The translations under genes and the position numbers were made by a program. Under the pieces are notes generated by a model, which saw only the letters and a program-made list of their open reading frames with translations, was not told where the DNA came from and searched no databases. Shown here piece after piece: positions 36,122-45,883 of a stretch of 64,000 nucleotides of DNA (positions are counted from its first letter, which is position 1; the number at the start of each line of letters is the position of its first letter). The DNA is taken from assembly GCF_032051575.1 (NCBI RefSeq), contig NZ_DAMBYD010000003.1:124001-188000 (forward strand), read 5' to 3'. This DNA is from Aminipila sp032051575 (GTDB taxonomy: Bacteria > Bacillota > Clostridia > Peptostreptococcales > Anaerovoracaceae).

Positions 36122-36874
36122 CTAAATACCTATAACATCCTCCATGCTATATAATCCAATTGATTTTCCCTCTAAGAACAAAGCCCCTTCCACTGCACCT
36201 CTTGCATAACATCCAAAATTATAGGCATGGTGTGTAATTTCAAGACGTTCACCGATACACCCCAATATCACACTATGGAAACTGGAAACATCTCCTGAAC
36301 GCACAGAATGATGCGTGATTTCAGTAATATTCTTGCCAGAGGCTTCAGCCATTTCTTCTGCAAACTCCTTTGAGGTTCCGCTTGGGGAATCTATCTTTTT
36401 TTCATCATGCATGTCAATGATATCTATTTTAGCTTTATCTCCGAGAGCTCCTGCTGCCAAAACAATCAGTTTCTTCATCAGATTTGTCACATAAGAGGTA
36501 TTTGCAGCTCTTAGTAAAGGAATTCTTCTGCCTGCGTCAACGAATTGACCTTCCTGCTCTTTGGTAAAACCTGTAGTTCCACAAACCAGCGCTTTTTTAT
36601 GCTTGATACACACTGAAAGGATTTCCATTGATAAGGCTACTGTAGAAAAATCAATGACTACATCACAGTTTTCGATGACTTTTTCAATGTCATCATAAAC
36701 GAAAGCTCCAAGCTGGACACCAAGGCCTGTGACTTCGCCTATATCCTTACCAATATATCCTCTTCCTTTTGATCCAACTGCACCAATAATCTGCATTCCC
36801 ACTTGTTCATATGCAGCCTTTACTATTAGGCTCCCCATTTTACCTGTTGGCCCTGTAACAATTACTTTTACCAT
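36122..36874 (-). CDS. dapB: 4-hydroxy-tetrahydrodipicolinate reductase
   Basis: 250 residues. The N-terminal nucleotide-binding motif is VTGPTGKMGSLIVKA; the catalytic segment reads DMHDEKKIDSPSGTSKEFA, where the first His of the usual HH pair, the Lys and the DxPSGT loop are kept while the second His is Asp. It reduces HTPA in the lysine/diaminopimelate pathway (also toward dipicolinate in spore formers). It lies 15 bp after murI on the same strand, a pairing of two peptidoglycan-precursor genes. Confidence 0.94.
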   Translation of the reverse strand: MVKVIVTGPTGKMGSLIVKAAYEQVGMQIIGAVGSKGRGYIGKDIGEVTGLGVQLGAFVYDDIEKVIENCDVVIDFSTVALSMEILSVCIKHKKALVCGTTGFTKEQEGQFVDAGRRIPLLRAANTSYVTNLMKKLIVLAAGALGDKAKIDIIDMHDEKKIDSPSGTSKEFAEEMAEASGKNITEITHHSVRSGDVSSFHSVILGCIGERLEITHHAYNFGCYARGAVEGALFLEGKSIGLYSMEDVIGI

Positions 36875-36889
36875 ACTCCCTCACTTACA

Positions 36890-37669
36890 TTATACTTTTA
36901 TCAGTAATGCTTCGGATAGCTTTATGATACTTTCCCTGCCCAGTGAATTCATAACCACAACCTTCCCAGGTTCAGTACTTTCTCGTTGCAATTTATCCCT
37001 GACAAGTCTCCTTTGAAGCTGCTTAGCTGTGCCTTCTCCTCCATCATAAATTTGTACGTTATGTCCTATAACCTTAATTATGCTTTCCTTTATAAATGGA
37101 TAATGGGTACATCCTAAAACTACTGCTGTGGCATTTTCACGTAATTTCTTAGTTAATCGACTGTCCAAATATTGTTCTAGTTCCTCCCCTCGAAGAATCC
37201 CTTCCTCCACAAATTCCATCAACCCCCCACAAGGGACTGGAATAATCTGTGCAAACTCTTCATATTTTGACATTAAATTTTTAAACTTTTTTTCTGCTAA
37301 TGTCATTGGAGTTGCCATAACAAGGATTTTCCTGCCCTCATTATTTAAAACGGCTGGTTTAAGTGCAGGCTCAACTCCGATAATAGGAATATTCTTATAC
37401 TTGTTTCTTAAATATTCCGCGGCTGCACTTGTTGCGGTATTACAAGCTATCACAACTGCCTTTGCCCCTTGTTCTAATAAAAATTCAACATTTTTTTCTG
37501 TTAAACTGCGAACTTCGGTTGTTTTCTTTGTTCCGTATGGAGCATTTTTTGAATCTCCAAAATATATATAATTTTCCTTTGGCATCATTTTAATAGCTTC
37601 ATTAAGCACGCTGATACCGCCAACTCCCGAATCTAAAAATGCAATCGGGTTATTATTTTTCTCTATCAT
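36890..37669 (-). CDS. murI: Glutamate racemase
   Basis: 259 residues from ATG 37669 (AGG about 10 nt upstream; an ATG three codons earlier is also possible). FLDSGVGGISVL, YFGDSKNAPYG, then the two catalytic cysteines in IACNTATSAA and LGCTHYPF. It makes D-glutamate for peptidoglycan in the cytosol. dapB follows 15 bp downstream. Confidence 0.95.
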   Translation of the reverse strand: MIEKNNNPIAFLDSGVGGISVLNEAIKMMPKENYIYFGDSKNAPYGTKKTTEVRSLTEKNVEFLLEQGAKAVVIACNTATSAAAEYLRNKYKNIPIIGVEPALKPAVLNNEGRKILVMATPMTLAEKKFKNLMSKYEEFAQIIPVPCGGLMEFVEEGILRGEELEQYLDSRLTKKLRENATAVVLGCTHYPFIKESIIKVIGHNVQIYDGGEGTAKQLQRRLVRDKLQRESTEPGKVVVMNSLGRESIIKLSEALLIKV

Positions 37670-37958
37670 ACTAGTCATACCTGAATTCTTAATGAATTTA
37701 AATCTTTAAATTACCTTTATACTTTATAAGTGTTCCATTCATACTATCTAAGTATACAATTGTAAAACGGACATATTACCATAATATACTTTATCAGCGG
37801 AAATTTCACTAAGAACCTTCTTATTTTATTAAAAATTTTTTCAATTTAGTTATACACCATTTACAATATCCCCCATTTCTTCTTATTTCCTTCACAGAAT
37901 CTTTGCATACATGAAATATAATGCCTTCATCAACTAAATGTATATCGGAGGTAAATTT

Positions 37959-38579
37959 ATGAAAAAAATTACTATATTTCTGTTAATTGGTTCACTAGCT
38001 GCTGTACTTAGCTTAACAGGTTGTGGATCATCTAATGTAAAAGAACTTGACGAACCTTTAGAAAGTTCTACAACAGTTCAATCTGACGACGGTCAGGAGC
38101 TCCAGGTTGGTCAAATCCTATCCATTAAGGATGACCAAGTTACCATTACCCTGGGCTCCATGGAATCTGGTCAAATACCTAATGAGCAGAATTCTAAAAA
38201 AACTGCAGCTGCTGTGACGTCCGCTGGGGTTCAAACTTCGCCAGGCGGTGAGACCCCGCCTGATGGTCAACCCCCTGAAAAACCTGCCGGCCAAACGCCG
38301 CCTGATGGTCAGCCACCTGAGAAACCTGATGGTCAAACCGCTCCCCAGCACCAGACTCCACAACGTGATAAGGCAGCAAATTCTACTTCTACAAGTAAAA
38401 GTGCGATAGTGCTTACAGATGAAACCCTTACCTTAACGATAGATGATTCAACCGTTATCAGCTACATGGATAATAAAACGTCTACAGCTGCTATTTCAGA
38501 ATTAAAGGTAGGTACAACTATAGCGGTGCAGTTAGATCAAGATGGTAAAACTGCAAAGCAAATACTTATTATAGAATAG
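37959..38579 (+). CDS. Lipoprotein with Pro/Gly-rich repeats
   Basis: 206 residues from ATG 37959, which follows GGAGG. The signal peptide ends in LTGC (Cys22). A first beta-rich segment (about 50-75, VGQILSIKDDQVTITLG) is followed by a low-complexity linker with two copies of a 14-residue unit (PPDGQPPEKPxGQT), then a C-terminal segment LTLTIDDSTVISYM and LKVGTTIAVQLDQDGKTAKQI. The two beta segments resemble each other and small carbohydrate-chaperone or OB-like repeats. Function unknown; the linker probably spans the cell wall. A strong terminator follows. Confidence 0.75.
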   Translation: MKKITIFLLIGSLAAVLSLTGCGSSNVKELDEPLESSTTVQSDDGQELQVGQILSIKDDQVTITLGSMESGQIPNEQNSKKTAAAVTSAGVQTSPGGETPPDGQPPEKPAGQTPPDGQPPEKPDGQTAPQHQTPQRDKAANSTSTSKSAIVLTDETLTLTIDDSTVISYMDNKTSTAAISELKVGTTIAVQLDQDGKTAKQILIIE

Positions 38580-38583
38580 AAAA

Positions 38584-38608
38584 AAGACCTCGGCTCAGCC
38601 GAGGTCTT
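38584..38608. terminator. Bidirectional terminator
   Basis: AAGACCTCGGC and GCCGAGGTCTT, a perfect 11-bp stem with a TCA loop, between the convergent lipoprotein and chemoreceptor genes, with A and T tracts outside. Confidence 0.92.
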
Positions 38609-38625
38609 CCTTATGTTATTCATTA

Positions 38626-40635
38626 TCAGATTTTAAATCTTGATGCTACATTCTGTAATGCATTGGCCTGTTTTGAAAGTTCATCACTAGCAGCTGAGCT
38701 TTCTTCTGCAGTCGCCGCATTAGTCTGAACAACTGAACTAATTTGTTCAACTCCTTCTAAAGTCTGCTTCAAAGCTGAAGCCTGGCCAACTGAAGCAGAA
38801 GAAATTTCATTTATCAGTTCAACTGTCTGGGATACTCCCTCAATTACCTGTCCAAGCATTTCTCCTGTTTTATTGGCAATTCCTGTTCCATTTTCTACCG
38901 CCTTTATTGTTTCCTCAATAAGATGAGTTGTATCTTTTGCGGCTTCAGCAGATTTGCTTGCAAGGTTACGAACTTCGTCTGCAACTACTGCAAATCCCTT
39001 TCCAGCCTCTCCAGCCCTTGCTGCTTCAACTGCCGCATTCAGCGCTAGTATATTGGTCTGGAATGCTATATCTTCAATTACCTTAATAATCTTTCCTATT
39101 TCTGCTGACTTTTCATTTATTTCTGCGATTGCAGTAATCATTTCTCTCATCTGTTCATTACTCTGGTCTGCTGTTCCACCTACAACTCTTACTTGTTCTG
39201 TAGCATTCATGGCATGATTAGCATTCTTTGTAACACGTTCAGATAATTCATTTATGGTTGCGGTTAACTCTTCTGTCGTGCTTGCCTGATTTGTTGCGCC
39301 CTGTGCCAACATCTGTGCTGCATTGGCAATTTCTCCAGAACCGCTGGCAACTTTTTCTGAAGTTTCTACAATTTGTCCTATGGTATTTTTAAATACCATT
39401 GATACCTGCATCATAGATTCTTTTATCTTTGCAAATTCTCCATCATAAGCCTGCTTCAACTGTATGTCAAGATATCCCGCAGCAAACTGGTCTAGTGCTG
39501 CCGCTACCTCATCTATGTAATCAATGTATTGTCTTAGTCTTACTACAAGACTCCTCATGGAATCCGCCAATCTCCCTGTCTCGTCTGAAGAATTAATGTC
39601 AATTGCCGCATCCAGATTTCCCTTTGCAAGTTCATCCGTCACATCGGTCAGTTTTCTTAATGGGGCTACTACACTTCTTGCTACAACAGCCATTACTAAG
39701 TAAAGTATGATTATTGCTGCAATATAAACAATCATGATATTTCGCTTTGTAGCATTTGTAACACTCATAAAATCTTTTTCAGGAATAATGTATGCTACTT
39801 TCCAGTCTGCATGTTCGGTGGTTTTTACAACACCAAAGCAAGCTTCACCATTGTCTTTAAATTTAATTACCTTATTCGAAGGCTTTGCTATCTCATCAAC
39901 CATTTCTTGGCTGAATCCAACTTTATCTGCACCTTTTAATAAAAGTTTGGAATTCTTACTAGCTAAAACATCATTTTTTGCTGAAAACAGCATTTTATAT
40001 GCATTGTCATAATTACTCTTAGATTGAGCTACCATATCACTTAATTCATTTATAGTAACGTCTACAGCTGAAACACCAATTATTTTTGAATCATCCATGT
40101 TATATAGTGGTACCGCAACAGTAATAATCATATTTCCTGTATCTGAATCCTGATAAGGTTCTGAAATAATATATCCCTTATCAATCTCTTCCTGTTTGTC
40201 AAAACAATATTCCCTTGTTTTTAAATCAAAACTAGAATCTGGAATCCAGCCTGCTCCATCTAATCCCACATTAGTATCTGCTGTTACTACATAAGTTGAT
40301 AAAATTTCTTTGCTGTTCTTATCCGTAACTCTTTTTAGTGTATTATAGCAGTCTGTGTATAATGGATTTTCAGTTAACCCTTCAGTAGTAGTTACTTGAT
40401 TAGTCAGCCTTTTAATTTCACTATTACATGCAATCTGTTCAGTAATAGCAATATACTTCGTAAAGTAGGCATCAATCTCAGATGTTACTGCTTGTGTCGA
40501 TAATTTTGAAATCTCCTCTTCATTGGCAATTGCTGTATTTACTACAGTATTTATAGTAACAAAAGCGGATACAACCATTGCAAGAATTGCAACGCCCCCT
40601 ATAGTTACCATGATTTTTGTTTTAAGACTTCTCAT
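38626..40635 (-). CDS. Methyl-accepting chemotaxis protein with double Cache sensor (copy 1)
   Basis: 669 residues. Helix 1 (about 8-28), a dCache_1 sensor (about 35-290; includes GYIISEPYQDSDTGNMIITV), helix 2 (about 300-322), HAMP (about 323-375) and a methyl-accepting domain with FQTNILALNAAVEAARAGE. GAAAGGAG precedes the ATG at 40635. The signalling half is almost identical to that of the neighbouring receptor, while the sensor has diverged. dCache_1 receptors commonly bind amino acids; no firm ligand motif was judged. Confidence 0.94.
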   Translation of the reverse strand: MRSLKTKIMVTIGGVAILAMVVSAFVTINTVVNTAIANEEEISKLSTQAVTSEIDAYFTKYIAITEQIACNSEIKRLTNQVTTTEGLTENPLYTDCYNTLKRVTDKNSKEILSTYVVTADTNVGLDGAGWIPDSSFDLKTREYCFDKQEEIDKGYIISEPYQDSDTGNMIITVAVPLYNMDDSKIIGVSAVDVTINELSDMVAQSKSNYDNAYKMLFSAKNDVLASKNSKLLLKGADKVGFSQEMVDEIAKPSNKVIKFKDNGEACFGVVKTTEHADWKVAYIIPEKDFMSVTNATKRNIMIVYIAAIIILYLVMAVVARSVVAPLRKLTDVTDELAKGNLDAAIDINSSDETGRLADSMRSLVVRLRQYIDYIDEVAAALDQFAAGYLDIQLKQAYDGEFAKIKESMMQVSMVFKNTIGQIVETSEKVASGSGEIANAAQMLAQGATNQASTTEELTATINELSERVTKNANHAMNATEQVRVVGGTADQSNEQMREMITAIAEINEKSAEIGKIIKVIEDIAFQTNILALNAAVEAARAGEAGKGFAVVADEVRNLASKSAEAAKDTTHLIEETIKAVENGTGIANKTGEMLGQVIEGVSQTVELINEISSASVGQASALKQTLEGVEQISSVVQTNAATAEESSAASDELSKQANALQNVASRFKI

Positions 40636-40736
40636 TGCTTTATCGTGCTCCTTTCAATCAGGTACCTATAGTACCCCATATAAATAAAAATTGTCAGCTA
40701 TAGTAATATTAGCACCATGCTCCCCAAAAATCCAGC

Positions 40737-40774
40737 AAAAAAACCCTAAATTTTGGACACTTTAGGGTTTTTTG
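40737..40774 (-). terminator. Terminator between the two chemoreceptor genes
   Basis: AAAAACCCTAAA and TTTAGGGTTTTT around a 10-nt loop, 32 bp after the upstream receptor gene's stop. Confidence 0.9.
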
Positions 40775-40805
40775 TAATAATTTGTCGGTTTATGTATTTT
40801 CTTTT

Positions 40806-42821
40806 TTAAAGCTTAAATTGTGATGCGACTCCTTTCAGCGCATTTGCCTGTTTAGAAAGCTCATCACTGGCTGCCGAACTTTCTTCTGCAGTTGCCGCAT
40901 TAGTCTGAACAACTGAACTAATTTGTTCAACTCCATCCAATGTCTGCTTTAAGGCAGCTGCCTGCCCCACTGATGCGGAAGAGATTTCATTTATCAGTTC
41001 GACTGTCTGGGATACTCCCTCGATTACCTGACCAAGCATTTCTCCCGTCTTGTTTGCAATCCCAGTTCCATTCTCTACTGCTTTTATTGTCTCTTCAATA
41101 AGATGAGTCGTATCTTTTGCGGCTTCGGCAGATTTGCTTGCAAGATTACGAACTTCGTCTGCAACTACTGCAAATCCTTTTCCGGCCTCTCCAGCCCTTG
41201 CTGCTTCAACTGCTGCATTCAGCGCTAGTATATTTGTCTGGAATGCTATATCTTCAATTACCTTAATAATCTTTCCTATTTCTGCTGACTTTTCATTTAT
41301 TTCTGCGATTGCAGTAATCATTTCCCTCATCTGTTCATTACTCTGGTCTGCTGTACCACCTACAATTTTTACTTGCTGAGAAGCATTCATGGCATGATCA
41401 GCATTCTTCGTAACACGTTCAGATAATTCGTTTATAGTTGCCGTTAACTCTTCAGTAGTGCTTGCCTGATTTGCAGCACCCTGTGCTAACATCTGTGATG
41501 CATTAGCAATTTCCCCTGAGCCATTTGCAACTTTTTCTGAAGTTTCTACAATTTGTCCTATGGTGCTCTTAAATACGGTTGATACCTGCATCATAGATTC
41601 TTTAATCTTTGCAAATTCTCCATCATATGAATGTGCTAATTGTATATCAAGATGCCCTGCTGCAAACTCATCTAGTGCAGCCGAAACCTCATCAATATAA
41701 TCTATGTATTGTCTCAGCCTTACCACCAGGCTTCTCATGGAATCCGCCAGTCTGCCGGTTTCATCTGCAGTGTTAATATCTATATCGGCCTCCAGATTCC
41801 CCTTAACCAGTTCATCCGTAACATCTGTCAGTTTTTTCAAAGGTGCTGCTATACTTTTTGCTACTATTGCAATAACAATAAAAAGAAGAACGATTGCTAT
41901 AGCATAAACTATAATGATATTCCTTTGTGTAGCATTTGCAACTTTCATAAACTCGTCTTCAGAAACTGAAAGTAAAACTTTCCAGCCTGCATCTCTGGTT
42001 GTCTTTACTATTCCATAGTAATCTTTTCCTTTATCTTCAAATTTTATAGTTTTGTTAGATGGTTTTGCAACTTCTTTAACCATGTTCTGACTCAATCCAA
42101 TACTGTCAATTGACTTTAAAATTCTTTTTTCATCCTTTGCCGCAAGAACCTGACCTTGTCCAGAAACCAGCATTGTATAACAACCATCTTTCGAATATTC
42201 AGTATCCACATTAACAACCATATCGCTTAAATCATCTATGGTTACATCAATACCTGCAATACCTGTGATCGTATTTCCAGCCAAATCATATACAGGTACT
42301 GATACTGTAATAACCATCTTTCCCGTATCCAGATCCTGATATGGCTCGGTTATAATGTATCCTTTTTCTAAATCTTTCGCATTGCCAAACCAGTAACTTC
42401 TTGTTTTCAAATCAAAACCTGGATCCGAAACCCAGTCTCCACCATCAAATGCCACATCACAATTTGTCGAAGCCACATAGGCTGATAGAATATTTTTTTT
42501 ATCTAATTCCATAATCTTATTTAAAGAATTATATGTACCTTCATAAGAAGGTAACTGTAAATAGGTTTCCCTTGCTGTTATTTCCGTCAAAGTTTTCTTA
42601 ACGTTACTGTCAGATGCCATTTGTTGAGCCATTGTAATATACTTTGTAAAATATTCATTAACTTCTAAGGTTACTGTTTTTGTAGTAAGCTCTGAAATAT
42701 GTTCCTCATCACTAACAACAGTGCCCACTACAGTATTTACGGTAACTAATGCTGAAACAATCATTGCTATTATAGCAATACCTCCGACCATTACCATAAT
42801 TTTTGTTCTGATACTTTTCAT
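40806..42821 (-). CDS. Methyl-accepting chemotaxis protein with double Cache sensor (copy 2)
   Basis: 671 residues from ATG 42821, which follows AAGGAG; the frame is open 22 codons further upstream without a ribosome binding site. Same architecture as the receptor at 38626: helix, dCache_1 sensor (GYIITEPYQDLDTGKMVITV), helix, HAMP, methyl-accepting domain. From the HAMP domain to the C-terminus the two are nearly identical in protein and very similar in DNA, whereas the sensors differ at many positions. This is a tandem duplication with separate terminators, so each is expressed on its own. Confidence 0.94.
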   Translation of the reverse strand: MKSIRTKIMVMVGGIAIIAMIVSALVTVNTVVGTVVSDEEHISELTTKTVTLEVNEYFTKYITMAQQMASDSNVKKTLTEITARETYLQLPSYEGTYNSLNKIMELDKKNILSAYVASTNCDVAFDGGDWVSDPGFDLKTRSYWFGNAKDLEKGYIITEPYQDLDTGKMVITVSVPVYDLAGNTITGIAGIDVTIDDLSDMVVNVDTEYSKDGCYTMLVSGQGQVLAAKDEKRILKSIDSIGLSQNMVKEVAKPSNKTIKFEDKGKDYYGIVKTTRDAGWKVLLSVSEDEFMKVANATQRNIIIVYAIAIVLLFIVIAIVAKSIAAPLKKLTDVTDELVKGNLEADIDINTADETGRLADSMRSLVVRLRQYIDYIDEVSAALDEFAAGHLDIQLAHSYDGEFAKIKESMMQVSTVFKSTIGQIVETSEKVANGSGEIANASQMLAQGAANQASTTEELTATINELSERVTKNADHAMNASQQVKIVGGTADQSNEQMREMITAIAEINEKSAEIGKIIKVIEDIAFQTNILALNAAVEAARAGEAGKGFAVVADEVRNLASKSAEAAKDTTHLIEETIKAVENGTGIANKTGEMLGQVIEGVSQTVELINEISSASVGQAAALKQTLDGVEQISSVVQTNAATAEESSAASDELSKQANALKGVASQFKL

Positions 42822-42969
42822 GGCTGACTCCTTCTTTCCAAATAAATAAATAATAAAAAACAATAATTCCATTCTGCATGATTGCAAAATATTCCCTATT
42901 TCGTCATTTTATCATTATTCAGACTATTTCGAAAGGTCTTTTGCCCAAAAAGGTCGTTTTTTATTCGTC

Positions 42970-44370
42970 TTAATTCGACAATGACATGATTTGATTTTTC
43001 ATCTTTGCATAATAATACGCTATAATACTTAAAAGGCTTAAAATCCACGAAATCCAGTATGTATAGTACACAACCATCAGATTACTTCCCCATAGATGCA
43101 CCGACATAGGCAAGAATATAACTCTAAAAACGCACATAAATAGAATATTTATTAGCATCGGCGTAATAGAATTCCCCGCTCCAGATATGACCCCTATGTA
43201 GATTCGTGCTGCTGCCAGCATAAAATAAAAAGGAACCATGTAGTATACCATATTACATGCATAGGATATAACATCATCAGACTTAGTAAATATTTCAAAG
43301 CATGGCTCTGCAAAGATGACTATTAAAATTCCGACTGCCACTGTAAAACCGCAGCTCATAATTAGACCAGACTTTAGTCCTCCAAATATTCTTTCAGGTT
43401 TCTTCGCTCCAAAGTTCTGCCCTGTAAAGGTCATAACCGCTAAGCTAAAGCTCATAAAAGGCAGTATGATAAATCCATCAAGTCTACAAAATGCACTCCA
43501 TGCCGCCATTACATCAGAGCCCAGACTATTGATATGGCTCTGAACAACTATATTGGAGAAGTTTATAACTACGCTCTGCATCCCTATAGGTAGACCTAAT
43601 ATGACTATACGTTTAAAGATCTCAAATAACCGCTCTTTTTCCTTTCCCTCTTGCTGACTGGTATTTATTCTGCCTTTTTCCGTATTTTCCTTTTTGTGAT
43701 CTATTGTGATTTTCTTCTTAATGGCAATACACACTAAAAAGGCTGCAACAATCTGCGCAATGCAGGTAGCAATAGCAGTCCCTTCTACATCCATGCCTAA
43801 TACTTGTATAAAAGTGAGATCTAAAATTACATTTACTATGCATGCAACACTAAGAAAATACAACGGGGTCTTAGAATCCCCCATTGCCTGCAGACTTGCG
43901 GCTCCCATATTATAAATAAGCATGGGTAACATTCCTGCAAAGCAGTAAGTGAGATAATTATCTGCCTGTATAAATACGTCGCTGGGAGTATCCATCAGTC
44001 GTAAAAAAACAGGTGTAAATAATACACCTAATACCGAGCAGATGATTCCAAATACTATGGTAAAAATTGATGCTGCACGGATAGTCTGCCCTAATCTGTT
44101 TGTATCTCCAGCTCCCACATATTGTGCCAATATAATGCCCGCACCATTGGCCATTCCAGAGAAGAAGTTTACCATTAATACTGTAATAGATGCAGCAGCA
44201 CCAACTGCCGCTAATGCTGTACTCCCAAGACATTGTCCAACAATAATAGAATCTGTAATAAAATATAATTGCTGCAACATATTTCCTAACAGTAAAGGTA
44301 TCGCAAATAAGAACAACTGTCTCGAAATCTTTCCTTCTGTTAAGTTGTTATCACCAATTTTTGCAAACAT
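42970..44370 (-). CDS. MATE family efflux transporter
   Basis: 466 residues, twelve predicted helices in two halves. LFLFAIPLLLGNMLQQLYFI followed by DSIIVGQCLG marks the N-terminal MatE repeat, and LPIGMQSVVINFSNIVVQ the second. A hydrophilic loop of about 25 residues separates the halves (about 215-245). It exports cationic drugs or metabolites with Na+ or H+. A GGGTGGGG-type ribosome binding site precedes the ATG, which lies inside the end of the upstream deacylase gene (20-bp overlap), so the two are coupled. Confidence 0.93.
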   Translation of the reverse strand: MFAKIGDNNLTEGKISRQLFLFAIPLLLGNMLQQLYFITDSIIVGQCLGSTALAAVGAAASITVLMVNFFSGMANGAGIILAQYVGAGDTNRLGQTIRAASIFTIVFGIICSVLGVLFTPVFLRLMDTPSDVFIQADNYLTYCFAGMLPMLIYNMGAASLQAMGDSKTPLYFLSVACIVNVILDLTFIQVLGMDVEGTAIATCIAQIVAAFLVCIAIKKKITIDHKKENTEKGRINTSQQEGKEKERLFEIFKRIVILGLPIGMQSVVINFSNIVVQSHINSLGSDVMAAWSAFCRLDGFIILPFMSFSLAVMTFTGQNFGAKKPERIFGGLKSGLIMSCGFTVAVGILIVIFAEPCFEIFTKSDDVISYACNMVYYMVPFYFMLAAARIYIGVISGAGNSITPMLINILFMCVFRVIFLPMSVHLWGSNLMVVYYTYWISWILSLLSIIAYYYAKMKNQIMSLSN

Positions 44371-44818
44371 CTACCCACCCCACGTAATTAGAGTATGCTT
44401 CAAGTTCAGGTGTTGTTAATTCAATAGCACTATTACTGCTTCCACAGGCTGGGAATACTGTTTCAAAGCGTTTTAAAGACTCATCTAAGTAGACTTGTAC
44501 CCCTTCATTTATACCAAATGGACAAACTCCACCAATAGCATGTCCTATATATTCAACAACTTCTTCTGCTGTAAGCATTTTAGCTTTTGTGTGAAACTGC
44601 CCTTTATATTTACTATTGTCAATTCTAGCATCGCCTGCCATAACGATTAGTATTGGATTCTCATCAATTTTAAAGGACATGGTTTTTGCAATCCTTTCCG
44701 GTTCACATCCTGCCGCTACTGCTGCTAATTCCACAGTTGCACTAGATACTTCAAATTCCAGAATTCTGTCTTCAATATTAAACCTTTTAAAATACTCTCT
44801 ACATTTTTCAATAGCCAT
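44351..44818 (-). CDS. YbaK/EbsC-type aminoacyl-tRNA deacylase
   Basis: 155 residues from ATG 44818, 5 nt after GGAGG; a TTG four codons upstream is inside that ribosome binding site. The YbaK fold is evident: ERIAKTMSFKIDENPILIVM with the key Lys, AEEVVEYIGHAIGGVCPFG and ELTTPELEAYSNYVGWVDV. Members hydrolyse mischarged tRNAs such as Cys-tRNAPro. It overlaps the MATE gene by 20 bp. Confidence 0.9.
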   Translation of the reverse strand: MAIEKCREYFKRFNIEDRILEFEVSSATVELAAVAAGCEPERIAKTMSFKIDENPILIVMAGDARIDNSKYKGQFHTKAKMLTAEEVVEYIGHAIGGVCPFGINEGVQVYLDESLKRFETVFPACGSSNSAIELTTPELEAYSNYVGWVDVCKNW

Positions 44819-44888
44819 TTCCGCCTCCAAATATTATTATATTTCTATTAGTTTCTTCCTAATTCTACCACCCCATTCCAAAAAAGAA

Positions 44889-44922
44889 AACTATAGTTCA
44901 CAATTACTTATAAACTATAGTT
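44889..44922 (-). terminator. Terminator after the PanS-like transporter gene
   Basis: Two copies of the palindrome AACTATAGTT (44889-44898, 44913-44922) form a 10-bp stem with a 14-nt loop. On the minus strand TTCTTTTTT follows. It separates panC-panS from ybaK-MATE. Confidence 0.8.
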
Positions 44923-44931
44923 CTATTTTTA

Positions 44932-45879
44932 TTATCTATTTAGTTCCCTAACACTGCCTCTTCTTCGAATGCTTGCGAAAATTGAGCCAGATATATTGTG
45001 CCAGATACTAAATATTGCTCCTGGCAATGTCGCTAATGGATTTAATGAAAAATTAACTGCTGCCAATGAAACCGCCAGTCCACTATTCTGCATAGCAACC
45101 TCTATAGCAACAGCGGTTACTTTTGAATACTCCATTTTCATCAACTTAGCTACGATTAATCCTAAAATCAATCCTCCTAGATTGTGGAGCGCTACTACAA
45201 CCAGCACAAGTATACCACAGCCTAAGATTTTTGTTGTATTTTGTGCCACTATACCTGAAATAATCATGACGATGGCAACAACCGAAATTAAAGGGAGCAA
45301 GTTGCTAACTCTTTTAACATGATAAGCAAAAAACTTATTGAGTACAATTCCAAGCATTACAGGTATCAAAATAATTTTTACTACAGATAATAACATGGCC
45401 CAAAACGATACTTCTATCCATGCCCCCCCTAGAACTACAACTAATAAAGGTGTCATTAAAGGTGCAACTAAGGTCGAGGCAGTGGTCATCGCAACCGATA
45501 GAGCCACATCTCCTCTGGCTATGTAAGTAATAACATTACTGGCAGTGCCACCTGGACAGCAGCCTACCAGAATAACACCTATGGCTAAATCTGGTTCTAA
45601 GTTAAATACCACTGCCAAAGCCCAAGCACTTAACGGCATAATCGTATATTGGGCAATACAGCCTATTAGTATATTTTTTTTATGAGAAAAGACAGATTTA
45701 AAATCCACCCATTTAATTGTTAACCCCATACCAAACATAGCGGTTCCTAAAAGCCATGGTGTGTAGCTTGTCGCCCAGGCAAACCCTGTAGGATAGATAA
45801 AAGCCAATATTGAAAATATGATAATCACAACCCCTATATACCGGGATACAAAGGAGCTGACTCTAGCTATTGCGTTCAT
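44932..45879 (-). CDS. panS: BASS-family transporter, probable pantoate/ketopantoate importer PanS
   Basis: 315 residues from ATG 45879, 4 nt after the panC stop and about 11 nt after GAGG; an ATG overlapping the panC end is also in frame. About nine helices. GTAMFGMGLTIKWVDF, VGCCPGGTASNVITYIARGD and EVAMQNSGLAVSLAAVNF are hallmarks of the bile acid:Na+ symporter fold. Within this family PanS of Salmonella takes up pantoate or ketopantoate. Coupling to panC makes that substrate likely; bile acid transport is the alternative. Confidence 0.82.
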   Translation of the reverse strand: MNAIARVSSFVSRYIGVVIIIFSILAFIYPTGFAWATSYTPWLLGTAMFGMGLTIKWVDFKSVFSHKKNILIGCIAQYTIMPLSAWALAVVFNLEPDLAIGVILVGCCPGGTASNVITYIARGDVALSVAMTTASTLVAPLMTPLLVVVLGGAWIEVSFWAMLLSVVKIILIPVMLGIVLNKFFAYHVKRVSNLLPLISVVAIVMIISGIVAQNTTKILGCGILVLVVVALHNLGGLILGLIVAKLMKMEYSKVTAVAIEVAMQNSGLAVSLAAVNFSLNPLATLPGAIFSIWHNISGSIFASIRRRGSVRELNR

Positions 45880-45883
45880 CTTT

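Noticed and set aside
38240..38345. Possible repeat array (CRISPR-like)
   Set aside because: Only two imperfect 42-bp units, both in frame and coding; no spacers or cas genes.
38118..38379. Arg/Gly-rich frames opposite the lipoprotein repeats
   Set aside because: They arise from the Pro-rich repeats read backwards.
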